Positions 1 to 10,826 are shown, counted from the stretch's first letter. The stretch: 64,000 nt of DNA from Laburnicola sp. R22_1 (GCA_014281115.1 JACONQ010000019.1:1426001-1490000), one strand, 5' to 3'. The notes: generated by a model not told the origin, from the sequence alone. Made by a program: numbers and translations.

Positions 1-245
1 CTCTTAAAGTATACGCTTTCCGTCTTCTTCTCGGGTGGTATGTACCAGCTGCCACATCGCTCGTTTGCCACGAGCGGGAGGCCAAATGCCTCAGAGACTG
101 AGTCGACGAAGGCGGCATCGGATTGTATAGAGGAGAGGCGGTTGTGGGTGGAGAGCGCGGAGCGCTTGAGGGAATGGAGGGTCGAGGAGATGGAGAGGGA
201 TTGGGTGGGGAAGATGAGGTCGGCATGGGTGAGCGGACGAGCCAT
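1..245 (-). CDS. rit1: Initiator-tRNA 2'-O-ribosyl phosphate transferase, N-terminal fragment
   Basis: Rit1 adds a 2'-O-ribosyl phosphate to A64 of initiator tRNA, keeping it out of elongation. The frame opens at an ATG on the minus strand and runs without a stop for 81 codons to the window edge, so only the N-terminus is present. It begins MARPLTHADLIFP. The diagnostic stretch is at about residues 60-81: NERCGSWYIPPEKK followed by TESVYFK, which matches the conserved Rit1 N-terminal domain (NxRCGxWY then a YFKS/TDGH block). A TATATA at 372-377 lies about 127 bp upstream of the start. No intron is seen in the part present. Identification is from the motif; the C-terminal catalytic part lies outside the window. 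Confidence 0.88.
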   Translation of the reverse strand, partial: MARPLTHADLIFPTQSLSISSTLHSLKRSALSTHNRLSSIQSDAAFVDSVSEAFGLPLVANERCGSWYIPPEKKTESVYFK

Positions 246-1396
246 TGCCAAAGTCTGGTAGCACAGAAAAGGCGTAGTCGTGCGCAGTTGTGTTCTTCTC
301 ATGCGCACCTAAGAGTGGCGTAACTCTTGCCGTTCTTATCTGCAACTCCCGTCGTCTTCCTCCTTTCCATCTATATAGCACGCATGTTGTAAATTTGTTC
401 TTATACTCTCGCGAGGAGTTTTAGGCATGAGTGGAGGGGTCGGAATAAAGCTCGGAAAAAGTGGGGGTGGGGTCCGTAGTGCAGGTTCAGCCCCGCATAC
501 CCATGGTAAGCTCCCGCGCTCAACCTCAACCTCTTCAACGCAGTGAACGACTTCAACTAAGATGGTAATAATTCAACCGGTAGAAAAATCGCCGATTACG
601 CCATCGGGAATGACGAGATATACTTCATACGGGGAACATTCGACCCCGTCCTATACAGGTATCTCACCAGCAGGTGATGCTACTTCAGCAGCCTAGCAAT
701 AACACGGCGCCGGAGCAGGACGCCATGCACGTAGTCTTCCTCTACTGTCGCACTGCGTTCTGTGCGGCTGCTTGGATCATCTATCATGAATAGAGAAACC
801 TGCCGGGCAGCCGTGGCCCGAATCTCACTGCTACTCTCGCCGCAGCGAGGCTGTATCTGGTCCTACGAGCTGTGAGTGCTCAGTTCCTAGAACGGTATCC
901 GATTTTCAAGCCGTTTGATCTGCCGATGTGTAGGGATTTGTAGGTCCACTATGGACTGAGAGACAGCGGTATGTTGTGCGTATCGTATGGCATCGATGCA
1001 GTTATGTCGAGCGGGCTTTAGCATTATCCCGGTGCTGTCAGTGCTGTCGGGAACCATGGCATGTATTCAGCACGGAAGCTGGCGAATGATCGATTAGCGA
1101 GCCAGGTGGGTTGAACTTGCATGGCGCAGAAGAAGGACGGAGGTATAGGTATGAGGTAATGACAGTATTATTAGTTGGAAAATCTATCTATCTAGTACAA
1201 AAACACCCGCACCATATCTCGCACCGACCCAAGGAAAGAAAGAGAGTACACAAAAGAAAGACCCACACCCCTTGTCGCACCACGCTGGGGGAAAACAGAG
1301 ACCACGGAATCAAACCGCCTGGTCGCCATGAAACCAACTGGTCCCAATTCGGTCCCTCCATGATTACATCAGCTATGTGAAAGAAGACTTCGCGAA
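246..1396. other. Intergenic stretch without a supported gene
   Basis: This holds the rit1 promoter side and the 3' flank of the next minus-strand gene. An open frame at 1111-1380 (plus) has no protein-like composition, intron signal or family motif, so I do not call it. No tRNA, repeat or transposon is visible here. Confidence 0.5.
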
Positions 1397-1878
1397 CTAT
1401 CGGTACACGAGTAAATCAGCAATTTGTTGCATCAGACCCACAACACCGCGGAAAAGGTGTTTCTCGTTGAAACCTAATTCTCCGTCGGTATGTTTGAAAT
1501 ACGCCTGACAAAATCTCTCATAGCGCCGAGGTTCTCCTTCGAGTGCAAGCCGTACACTTCCGTAGGGATTCGAAAATGATCTGAGAGTGCCGTCCTTATT
1601 TGTAACATAAGCCTCGTACTCGATAGGCCGTTCAGTCATGGGAGGTACTCCATAAGACCCTGTAGGTTTTGGTTTTGTGCCGGTCTTGATTTCGAGGTCT
1701 AGCAGGCTCTCCGCCAGTGCCAGAAGCCGGTGTTGGATAAATACACCTGCGTGGGTTAGATACGAAGTTTACGTTTTTGCTTTGGACATGGAGGGCACGT
1801 ACTCTTGAGTCTATCTGACAGTTGTTCGTTGGTCAGGGTATTCATCTCCGGGGGCACGACATTCTGTGGGTTTGACAT
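1397..1878 (-). CDS. Unknown two-exon protein, 141 aa
   Basis: I do not recognise the family. Exon 1 is 1803-1878 (MSNPQNVVPPEMNTL...), then a 56-nt intron (1747-1802) with donor GTACGT, branch CTAAC and acceptor GCAG. Exon 2 is 1397-1746. The splice is in phase and joins ...SDRLK to SVFIQHRLLALAESL. The product is cytoplasmic-looking: no signal peptide and no membrane segment. Its middle is an amphipathic helix (about residues 26-45) and its C-terminus ends GVVGLMQQIADLLVYR. The start is the first in-frame ATG of the spliced frame. The intron signals and continuous composition make a real gene likely even though no function can be given. Confidence 0.68.
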
Positions 1879-3263
1879 GGCTTCGGGTATCGTGGATAGA
1901 TCGATTCGGAGGTTCTGCGTTTGCGCGAGCGTCGACTGTATCGTTCGTAGGTTCGGTGAAGTGGACTGTGGGCGTTCTGAGAAGAAGCAAAGAAGCTGTT
2001 CAAAGTTCGAGAATATCGTTTGCAGAATTGGTGGAAAGCGGGTGTTATGAGAAGAAGAAGAGAAGGTGGTTGAGGTTCCTTTTATACTACATATGGATGA
2101 CTCACATAGATGGGATTAAATAGAGTGACAGAGGGACAGAGTGACTATGCTGTTCGTATGTTGTGTTGGCGAGCATGTCAATGTCCTAGTGTCACGAATT
2201 GACTCACATGATAGGGTTGGAAGGCGTGAGTGCAGTCTGTGAATGTTGTTTTGTTGTTTGTGGAATGGTGGTTGTAGCGAGTAGGTCTACGTTATCGTGT
2301 GGTAGCTTGACTCATGCTGAGTGGACTAAGTGTCTGGTGTGAGTAGTAGTTGATGTTTGGGTAGAGGAAGAGAGGGTTCGAGGTGGCTTTTGTACGAGCG
2401 ATGAGTCTGACTGATTTGTTTGGAGGGAGGGACTGTGTTATTTGTATGTGGTATGCATGACTGGTATTATGAGGGTAGGTCGACTTTATCGTGTGAGTAC
2501 TTGACCCACGGTGAGTTGACTAAAGATATTGTGTGACTATTAGTTAATGTCCAAGAAGCAGAAGAGAAGGTATTAGATATGACCTTTATATATGATAGAT
2601 GAGTCTAAAAGGTAGAGTCGAATGGAGTGACTGTATCCTCTGGGTCCTTTGTATGACTCGTAGCCTTGGAGTGGCGGCCGACATGATAGTGTTGAACGTT
2701 GACTCGACCCAGGCCTTCTTAACACTTTGTGTGATTCTAATATCCATATGTGATATGTACGACTGGAAATATAGGTGAGTAGATCTGCATCATCGGATCG
2801 TGACTTGACTCACGCCCGGGCGCCGAGCCGACCACACATTCGGTGTGACTGTTCATAGAGTAGCAGGTCCCGCTGTTCTAGTACTAATCTAAACAGTCAG
2901 CGGGTATATTTTGAGAACATGCGAGATGCAAGGCAAGGAAATGCTGAAAAGACTAGGAAGACCGGTATTAAGCAGGAAAGAAGAAAAGAAAAGGTTGTCT
3001 AGTCTCCATGGTACAATCCTTTCGGCTGATACTGGATGAGGAATAACAAGGGAAACTAAGCAATAGAGGCATAAAATAAGAGAAACACCAAAACAGGAGA
3101 ACCCCAGAAAACAAGATAAACCCCAAAACAAAAGAAACCCAAACAAAAGAGACCCCAAAAAACACGTCCATCGTACCAACACCCTCACCCTCCTCCCAAC
3201 ACCTAGCACTACCCCCATGTCTCTGCCACGCACCACTCCCAGCTTCCCCACGTTAGTCCGCAA
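1879..3263. other. Intergenic region dominated by degenerate repeats
   Basis: Between two minus-strand genes. The first part is the promoter of the 141-aa gene; 2040-2870 is a degenerate tandem field listed separately; 3060-3170 is A/C-rich low-complexity sequence with repeated CCCCAAAA-like words. The 124-residue minus frame at 2889-3263 is an L/F/G-rich translation of that low-complexity DNA and is not called. Confidence 0.55.
2040..2870. repeat. Degenerate ~100-bp-period tandem array with TGACTCA-like cores
   Basis: TGACTC-like cores recur at 2098, 2200, 2308, 2402 (inverted), 2502, 2600, 2700 and 2806, so spacings are 94-108 bp. The sequence around them also aligns. GTCTACGTTATCGTGTG near 2286 resembles GTCGACTTTATCGTGTG near 2479, and the core is repeatedly followed about 30 bp later by TGTGTGACTATT-like words. 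Copies at 2308 and 2502 are the best pair. Divergence is heavy, so the unit may be 100 bp or a 200-bp dimer. There is no coding frame. TGACTCA is the AP-1/Gcn4-type binding word, but that may be coincidental here. Confidence 0.6.
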
Positions 3264-4357
3264 TCACCAACCATGTCGACGGCGATGCTGCTTCGACGGA
3301 GTTCCAGCTCTAGTTATTTCATCATCTAGATACCTAACAGCTTCTTCTTCCGACACCCGCCACCCGTGTCTACTTCGCGCGCTGAATAAAACACGAGACT
3401 CCTTATCTTTGAGCGACGCCTTATAGGGCCGCCCGTCCGACTTGACACAATATTCGACAGCGACGCGCGCAGCTTTGGCAAACTGAGGGTTTTTATGCGC
3501 GTTTTCTATAGTACAGAGTTAGCGCGGAATCCAGATGTAGGTATGTATAAGGTGTTATGATTCGCACTCACGAAGACACTCGTCCTTTTGCAGTTCCAAC
3601 TTCCTTATCTGCTCGGTTAAGCCCTTGATTGCGTCGTCTTCCCCAGGGTACCAGTAGCGACTCAAGACTAGACATTCGCGCTTGCCATCCACGCTTCCAC
3701 TCAGAATTTTAGCCCGGGAGACGTATTCGTTGGTGCCAAGTTCCATGCCCGGGGCAAGTACGTACATCTTGGAAAGTTTATCAGGCCGAAGATGGTTGAG
3801 TTTGACGTGTTTGGCGTCGGGATGGCCGCTTTGTTTCGCGATGCCTGCGGAGTGTGAATATGGATGATTGGTTTTTGAGCACAGTGCGGGGTTCTATCTG
3901 ATTGATACGTACGAAGACACTCCTCCTTCAACTGCTTGGTAGCTGAGGTATCGCTCCTGGCACAGCTGTCTTGTGTAGTTGAGGTGCTTGCACGGGAAAC
4001 GCCGGGCTCTGGTTCGCTATCTAGATCCGAAGTATGGTCCACTGTGCCATCATCAGGCATTGTGTCCGCTTCCATGGGCTCTGCCACAGCATCTCCTCCT
4101 TTGGGGCTAGAGTTTGGGGTTTCGTTCCGTGGTGTCTCGGATGAGGTAGCTGCTTCTCCGGAGGAGGGTGGGTTGTCGGGGATTGCCGGGTCTGCTGCTG
4201 TCGCCGACGCTTCGGGCTCGTAGTTCTCTTGCGCTGTTTGCTCCGCTGGAGTTGTCTCGGCTCCGGGCTTGGGGGTTTCTACCGTGGGTTGGCCTAGAAA
4301 CACGAAGCCCTGCTCGGCTGCGGGAAGTGCATCGCCTTGCGCGTCGGTAGGGGACAT
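3264..4357 (-). CDS. Unknown three-exon protein with disordered acidic N-terminus, 319 aa
   Basis: The start is MSPTDAQGD at 4357 (context CACC-ATG-TC), preferred over an in-frame ATG at 4453. Exons are 3913-4357, 3572-3844 and 3264-3505; introns are 68 nt (GTACGT...CGCAG) and 66 nt (GTGAGT...GCTAAC...ATAG), both in phase. Residues 1-145 are Pro/Glu/Ser/Thr-rich and probably disordered. Residues 150-240 are ordered-looking (KHVKLNHLRPDKL, then MYVLAPGMELGTNEYV) and end in a short coiled coil (IRKLELQKDE). The C-terminal exon is basic and carries GWRVSEEEAVRYL. Exons 1 and 2 end almost identically (KEECL and KDECL before the splice). No known family is recognised. A possible relative of its C-terminus lies at 5614-6006. 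Confidence 0.72.
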
Positions 4358-5613
4358 GGTGAGGGTTGTGTTGCAAGTCGTTAAAGATACCGGGCAACTG
4401 GGGTCACGTAGATGTAAGATGCACGACGAAGAATGTTGCGTCGAGGAGATCATGGATGCGCTGCGTTGTCTTGCATCGAGTCACTTGGCCGCACAGCGCC
4501 CTCCATGGGTGCACGTGGGTGTCGGTCATTGGAGTCGCGTTCATGTGTGTGACTCATGATTGGTTCTTGTGTAGAGGAGCAGGTGTTGGTGAGCCGAACA
4601 GGCAGTCTAGCAGCTGCGACTCTTGCTCGCATAGGACGTGCAGTCTATGCCAAGGCCGCAGAGGTGCGGGGCCGCGCACGTGATGACTCACGTGATGGAG
4701 CGAGGCCCGTGCTCTATGCCCTGTCCCGCGGCCTTACGTCATGCATCGTGTTGGTGTGAGTTCCTCATGCGATTGGCCGCGTCTCGCGGAAGGTGCGCCT
4801 GGGTGTGGCGAAAGCACAAGCGGGGCAGTGGCAAGCGGCCACGCTCAGGACCCAGAACCATCTCATGCTTCAACGCTCTGAAATTTGGAGCAGATGCCAC
4901 TGTCTCGCCTGTCCCGGAGAGTCCGCCTGCACAAATACAGGATGTATTGCCCATCCGCGCAAAATCGAGCCTGCCGTGCTGTATTATTGCGCTGACGGGA
5001 CTGACGTCTAACAGCGCGAGGTTGGAGGCGTGGAACTCGGGTATCCATCAGTAGTATATGGTGAAGCCGGTGAATTTTAGGAAGTTGGCTGAGTTTTTGG
5101 GGAGGGATGTGGAGCGGAAGAAGAGTGGGGAGGGTGTGAATGGGCAGGAGGGATAGTGGGGTGGGCCGAGTATACGTATAGCATGGGGGAATATAGAGGG
5201 GCGTTGGTTGGTTGCACTGTGTTCATGGGTTTGGGAAAGGAGGTGGAAACGGGGTTAACTTTCTTTTTGGCGCAGGTTGAGGATTGGGATAATACGCTGC
5301 GCTACGCTCGCGGTGTTTTTGCGTAGTTAGTTGGTGTGTGTGATACGATATCTGGAATACATGGAAGAGGCAAGGCAGCATGAACACCGGCATTCATTAA
5401 CAATGTCTCGGTGAAGTACACATCTCCACGCACCAAGCTACACAACACACAACACACAACACACAACACGATACACAGCGCATTACCCTGTCTATGCAAG
5501 GCCTACCCCTCCCACCTCCTTATATACCCACTCCCTCGACGCATACTCACCCAGCTATACCAATTCCTCCCCTCTAACTATCTGTCCTGAAAGCACACAC
5601 AAACCAAAAAACT
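4358..5613. other. Intergenic, divergent promoter region
   Basis: Lies between a minus-strand and a plus-strand gene, so it probably holds both promoters. Visible items are TGACTCA near 4550 and 4683, two CACGTG words near 4678 and 4690, and an AC-rich microsatellite at about 5440-5472. The 138-codon open frame at 4638-5054 is Cys/Arg-rich, lacks splice or family support, and is not called. Confidence 0.45.
5521..5526 (+). promoter_or_regulatory. TATA-like box
   Basis: TATATA about 90 bp upstream of the ATG at 5614, followed by a pyrimidine-rich leader typical of fungal promoters. Supports the plus-strand reading of the next gene. Confidence 0.45.
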
Positions 5614-6006
5614 ATGTCTCCATCCACCCCCATCCCATCCCCACCTTCCCCTACCCCTTCCTTCCCACCCCCCAAATCCAAACCCAAACCCAAACCCCAC
5701 CCCCACCACCACACCTCACACACCCCGCTCCCCACCTACCACCGCTCCCCACACCTCGCAGCCCTCCGCGCGCAGTGTCTCGCGCTCGCACACACGCATC
5801 TTACCCCCTCCTCGAAGGCGCACAAGATTAAAGTCTCGAAGCGGAGGGATAAGAGCACGGGACGGAAGTGGTATAGAGCTCGAGTTGTCGATGGGGAGGG
5901 TGGGGCGGTGGTGGAGGAGGATACGGAGGGGGGTTGGTGGGATACGGAGGAGGAGGCGGTGGGGAGGTTGGGGGTTGTTGTTGGGAGGGAGGGCCCTGCC
6001 TTTTGA
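5614..6006 (+). CDS. Small Pro/His-rich hypothetical protein, 130 aa
   Basis: Single open frame. Residues 1-45 are Pro/Ser/Lys/His low complexity. Residues 65-130 are ordered-looking and basic, then acidic: KIKVSKRRDKSTGRKWYRAR followed by GGWWDTEEEAVGRL. No signal peptide or membrane segment. Frames on the opposite strand (5716-6053) are Pro/Arg translations of the same biased DNA. The GW-x-x-[ST]-EEEAV-x-x-L block resembles the C-terminal exon of the gene at 3264-4357, so the two may share a small domain. Function unknown. The TATA box and the composition shift in the second half argue for a real gene, but the biased sequence keeps confidence moderate. Confidence 0.5.
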   Translation: MSPSTPIPSPPSPTPSFPPPKSKPKPKPHPHHHTSHTPLPTYHRSPHLAALRAQCLALAHTHLTPSSKAHKIKVSKRRDKSTGRKWYRARVVDGEGGAVVEEDTEGGWWDTEEEAVGRLGVVVGREGPAF

Positions 6007-6816
6007 ATATTGCGATTGCGACATACATGTACGTGTCTCCTCTTATTCCTCACTAGTATAGAGATTTAAAAACAGTTTTCTACGTAATAGAAGCATGGTT
6101 GTATTAACGTTTTCGTTTAGCTTGTTGTTGTGACTTGAATATCGCCCAAACAGCTTTCTGTTCCGTCTCTGCGTTTTATTTACCCTTGTTCTAAAAGGGT
6201 TGCGGGGATTTTCTCGGGAAAAACATGTCGCCCACGGAAAAAAAGAAAGAAAGAAAGAATTCAATCCCGCCGTATATGGGTATCTCACTAATAGGTGATG
6301 TAACGTTTGGGAGAAAGGGGGGGTATGGAGGGGTTAGTAGAGGGGTGGATTTTGTGAGATTGTGGTGTAAGGTGGGTAAATGGGGTAGAGCGTGTGGATT
6401 GACGGATGGATGGATAGATAGATAGATGGATGGATAGATGGATAGATAGATGGATGGATGGATGGAAGGTTGAACTGGATGGCGCAATGCGGATGAGTGT
6501 GTGTGGCAGGTCCCACCACGTACGTGTGTGCTTGGGTCGACCACGGGTTGATGTCGATCTTGGTATATTAGCTTAGCATAAACGAGGTAGGTTATTGGTT
6601 ACTATTGTCAGTAATAATACGTTTTTGAATCGTGCACGGTTTACGAAGTAGAAAGTATAGTTGCGTGGTTAACGCACATCTATCGTGTGGGGCACGTAAA
6701 TGAGGCATGCATTCAAGAACCTAACAAAGAACACTTCTACATGTTTTTCTGCACAATGCAGAAACGACATGTGAGCGTGTAAGCAGGCCAAGATACCCTC
6801 CATCTCCTCACGCGCT
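6007..6816. other. Convergent intergenic region with GATG/GATA microsatellite
   Basis: Lies between a plus-strand and a minus-strand gene. 6404-6466 is a (GATG/GATA)n microsatellite, which yields spurious I/H/P/S-rich frames on the minus strand. Nothing else is supported. Confidence 0.6.
6404..6466. repeat. (GATG/GATA)n microsatellite
   Basis: Interrupted tetranucleotide tract, about 16 units mixing GATG and GATA. Direct reading. Confidence 0.85.
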
Positions 6817-7975
6817 CTACTCGCCCCTAGGCCCAGTGAACGAAGTGCCCAACCTCGCCGGCACACCAAAGTTAGGAGTACCATTGCTGTTCCAGTTGAC
6901 CTTGTTGACCATCGTGTACCTGCACAACCACAAATCAGTAAACGTCACAATTTCTCACACAAGCTGCACTGCACGTACCGATTGCCATCGCAAGCACCGT
7001 TAGGATTGGCCGTCGCATGGTACACATTCCACGTCTCGGAGCCATCAGGACTCTGGAAAAACCCATTATGCCCCGTGCCGTAGTTGCCATTCGCACTGGT
7101 GAGATGCGGGCCGCTCTTTCTCCAGCTGCTCGCCTGCATGGGATCTCCGGAGCCGTTCCAGGTGAGGAGACCGAGCGAGTATGAGGACGTCCAGCAGTCG
7201 GAGGCGGAGTAGGCGATGAAGGTTTTGCCGGCGCCGTAGAGGGCTGCGGGGCCTTCGTTGACGGGGTTGCGGACGCGTTCCCAGGAGAGCGTGGGCTGCG
7301 AGAGGAGCCGGGGGGCGCCGATGCTGCCGGGCGAGTTTAGTCTGGCGATGCAGAGCGATTGCGGGGAGCCGTTGAGGAAGCAGCTGTAGACGAAGTAGTT
7401 GCCCCAGTTGGTGAAGCGGAGGATGGTGCCGTCGATGCCCCACTGGTTGGAGAGCGTGGAGAGGAAGCTGAAGGAGTCCCAGGGGGAAGCGCCACCTGGA
7501 AGATGGGGTTAGGAATGTGTCGCTGCGAGATGGGGTGGGGGATGGGGGAGAAAGCTGGCTTACCTCGGAGCACGTGGGGGCGCTGCGTGTTTAGGCTTCT
7601 TCCATCACCAGCAGTGAAGTAGATGTACCAGGTATTGCCTAGGTAGTGCAATTCAGGCTGTCCCATAGATTAGCTCAATTCCAGCACACTATGATAATGG
7701 CATCGAGTGCTCACAGCCCAGATGTTTCCTGATCGCGGGCCCGAACTTTGACTGTAGACCGTCTTGGTCTGACCCGTCTTCAAGCCATTGATGGTCGTAG
7801 CACGCGTGATCTGCAAGTTGGTCCACGTCGTCGTCATGAGGTAGTAGTAACCGCCTGTGTAGACAATATGCGGATCGGATCCTTGCCTAGCCTTGATGGG
7901 GTTCGTGTACGTGGCCGCGGAAACAAGCGTCGACAGGCCAAGCACGATGCTGGCCAAGGTCTTGAAGAAAAGCAT
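6817..7975 (-). CDS. Secreted glycoside hydrolase family 43, 324 aa
   Basis: GH43 enzymes are inverting, five-bladed beta-propeller hydrolases of arabinose- and xylose-containing plant polysaccharides. Four exons (7715-7975, 7564-7657, 6979-7495, 6817-6919) are split by introns of 57, 68 and 59 nt, all in phase. The start is the ATG at 7975; the in-frame TTG at 7987 is not a start. Residues 1-20 form a signal peptide (MLFFKTLASIVLGLSTLVSA). The family entry motif with the catalytic base is TNPIKARQGSDPHIVY (Asp34), and NEGPAALYG carries the likely catalytic Glu. WAPELHY and WSWERV-like aromatic blocks are also typical. No binding module follows the catalytic domain. The length fits single-domain fungal GH43s; arabinofuranosidase or exo-arabinanase is likely, substrate not determinable here. 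Confidence 0.87.
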
Positions 7976-9566
7976 CCTGAAGAACAATACCGCTCCACTG
8001 ATTCCCAGAACAATGGGATGAGGGATGGAATCTCCTAGAATCCGGGCCCGGTGCGTATTTGAACAACATCATCGTGCGCATAAGTCGGTAATTTCCCGTT
8101 ATCCAGATGTCCAAGGACGCCGAGATCGCTACTTAGAAAATCCGGCCAAGTCGTGTATAGTGGTGTTGTGCCGCTTCCACGAATTGTAGGGACCTCGCAC
8201 TGTTGTGGGGATCATGGGTGTTTCTTGCTGGGGGCGAGGGATGCTCGTGATTGGTGGAAGTGGGCCGTTGTTTCGTTTCGAGCTTCGCCATCCGTCTGGG
8301 GATCACGCCTCCCCGTAGATTCGGCACCCGTACTCGCTTCGGGATTGTGGGGTTCGGACAAATTGGGATGCGTTGGAGATGCTGTCCATGCTGAGAGAGT
8401 TCGGCGGAGAGCAATTCCTCCGAAGAAGCATTTTGACTTCCTCAGTATTGTTCTACGTTGTCAGCTTACGGATTCGAGAGACGGATAACATGTAACGTGA
8501 CAGATAAAGTCGGATTCCCCACCTTTCATTCTCCACTTGTCCTGCAATAACCCGTTCATACTATTGACCCCCCTTCGGCGTTTCAATACCCACTGCTGCC
8601 GGCGTTCCTATGTAAAATCAACGGGATCTCTTGTAATCCGCCTGGTGTGCTCATGCGCAAGAAGCACCACTGCGCATGTGGGATTTCGCGCGTTGCCTTC
8701 CGTACCGAGGAGATCCTTCTGCCGTGTTTCCCGCGCTTCATCGCTCATCCCATTCCCGGAACATCGGCGTGTAAAGCATCCATGCTGGATGCAAATGTGG
8801 GTAGGAACTGGAGTAAGGAGACGACAACTGGTTCAGCGAGATGAATGGCGATCCCGAAGAAAGAGCAAAGCAATGCTTACCTTGCCCTTTCTAGAACCAA
8901 CATCCCTCTTCACCTGCTATAGAATCATAGCTAGCTCTTTCGCGACCGAGTGCTTCCGCCAGACAATGCCGTTGCATCAAACTCATCGAGCACAATAAGA
9001 TCCTCGCATGCCTTATATTTACCACATTTCAAGCGAAATGCATTCCAGAAGTCTTTGTAGCGCATCGGACTCGGTCCAACTAAGCTCACTCCCTATCATA
9101 TAATAGGTAAGGCCGATATCGAGGGATACGGGTGATAATCTGATTGCCGTCACGACTGCCGAAACGTTATATACTGGGCGACAAAGACTCGGGGCTCGCA
9201 GTAGGCGAGAGAAGACGCTGAGCGCCGAGAGTCATGGGCGCAATGGGCAAGGTTCCGATGCGTCACAACAACAACAACAATATAATGGCCGGATGTTGGA
9301 AGGTGTAGAGGAGGAATGGAGAGAACCTCGAGAAGGAAGTTGGTTCTGCGATACCCCGGAATGCTGACAAGGCCTGTACCCCTCATTCCGCCGCAAACCA
9401 CGCCGCATCCCCCTCCCTTCCCCCCCCCTCAATTAAAGGCTCCGTCGCTTTCAAGGACACTGCATCTTCCATCCAGTACCCTGTCAAACGTTTTCCAGAT
9501 AGTAAGCCAGCCTTTGTATAATGCAGGCGCAGAGCGTGCAGGAACTGACGACCTCGCTACAGCACC
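7976..9566. other. Intergenic, divergent promoter region
   Basis: 1.6 kb between the GH43 gene (minus) and the hydrolase (plus), so it carries both promoters. Frames such as 8537-8998 start at non-ATG codons and have no family features. A short (ACA)n tract sits at 9266-9281. No RNA gene or transposon is visible. Confidence 0.5.
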
Positions 9567-10635
9567 ATGTGCGACTTCCGTGAATACGGCGGTCCCTCAG
9601 AAGAATGGCTAGCCGTAGAGAAAACACTCCCTGTCCCTTTCTTCGACTTCGGCGCCGATCCCAAAGCAGCCCAAACCACTGTCAACGCCGGGCGCGAAGA
9701 CGTGTCGGCAAAGCTCATGAAGACACTCGCACCCCTGGTCCAACTATTCCATTCCTACACGTGATGGCTCCTCTATCGAAGCACGCAGCTATCGTCCGGT
9801 CTCCAAGCCCGAGGACGAGGTATTACCCGTGTATTTGTATTTTCACGGCGGCGGATTTTTGTTCAGGACGCTGAATAGTGATGATGCGGCGTGTGCTAAT
9901 ACCGCGATCAATGCTGGCGTCGTGGTGTTGAACGTGAACTATCGACATACGCCCGAGCACACTTTCCCGACTGCGTGGCTCGACGCGCAAGACGCGTTTG
10001 TGTGGTTACATAAGAACACCTCGACGCTCAAGGTCGATCCTTCGAAAGTCGTGGTGGGCGGCGTGTCAGCCGGCGGGCAATTGTCCGCTTCTTTGGTCCT
10101 GGAAAAGCATCTCGGGAAGAGTGAAGCCTTGAAAGGATTGCCGGACATTGCTGGACAAGTACTGATTATTCCTGCTCTGTCACACTACGAGACGTACGCT
10201 GAAGGGCCGCTGAAAATGATGAAAAGCCAGGAGATCTCGTCAGTTGTGGAAAATGAACATGCCCCGGTTCTCCCCATGAGCGCCGTCAGGTCGTTTACCT
10301 CGTTTCTCAAGATACCTGAAGTCTCCTTGATGGACACGAAGATCAATATACTCACAGCAGCCGCATCAGAAGACGTGAAGGGGATGCCGCCCGCCATGTT
10401 CGGCATCGCTGGGCTGGACCCGCTACGTGACGAGGGGCTTTTGTATGCGAAGTTGTTGGCTGAAGCGGGTGTACCGACTGAAGTTCGACTGTTCAAGGGT
10501 GCACCGCATGGGTTCCGGAGATTTGGGCCTGCGTTGAAGGTTTCTGCCCAATGGGATAAGTGTATAGAGGATGGCATTGCGTGGGCACTGGCAAAGCCGA
10601 CTGCTTCTGGTAAGTTTGACGTTAAGGTCGTGTGA
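9567..10635 (+). CDS. Alpha/beta-hydrolase fold-3 (HSL-like esterase), frame-disrupted
   Basis: Serine esterase/lipase of the hormone-sensitive-lipase family, probably cytosolic. It starts MCDFREYGGPSEEWLAVEK. The first frame stays open until about 9762, then stops; the frame one base further on carries the rest (TRDGSSIEARSYRPV, then VYLYFHGGGF) to 10635. Key features are present: oxyanion HGGG near 9845, nucleophile elbow GVSAGG near 10060 (Ser), GLDPLRDEG (Asp) and GAPHGF (His) near the C-terminus. The break lies at about 9740-9765, where the conserved region before RDG should be continuous. No GT-AG intron fits, so this is either a one-base insertion (pseudogene) or a sequencing error. 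About 350 aa in total, normal for the family. Confidence 0.8.
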
Positions 10636-10826
10636 TAACAGTCGACGAGCTCGACAAAACGCTTCGGGTTGAAAAGCGACTTCGTTTCGGAGGTTGTGGA
10701 AAGGCTATGAATTATAGAGCGAAGAGGTCCCGAAAATCCGTGAGCAAGATCAAATGCGACGGTGCTCTAATTGAAATCTATCATCCACTCCTACAAAATC
10801 TTCAGCAAAACAGCGGCTAGAGTACG

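Noticed and set aside
2889..3263. 124-codon minus-strand frame rich in Leu/Phe/Gly resembling a membrane protein
   Set aside because: It is the translation of a low-complexity A/C-rich tract (CCCCAAAA words); no splice signals, family match or stable composition.
6191..6544. Minus-strand frames with HPSIYPSI repeats
   Set aside because: Artefact of the GATG/GATA microsatellite.
8537..8998. 153-codon plus-strand frame
   Set aside because: Starts at TTG, Arg/Ser/Cys-biased, no motif and no splice support.
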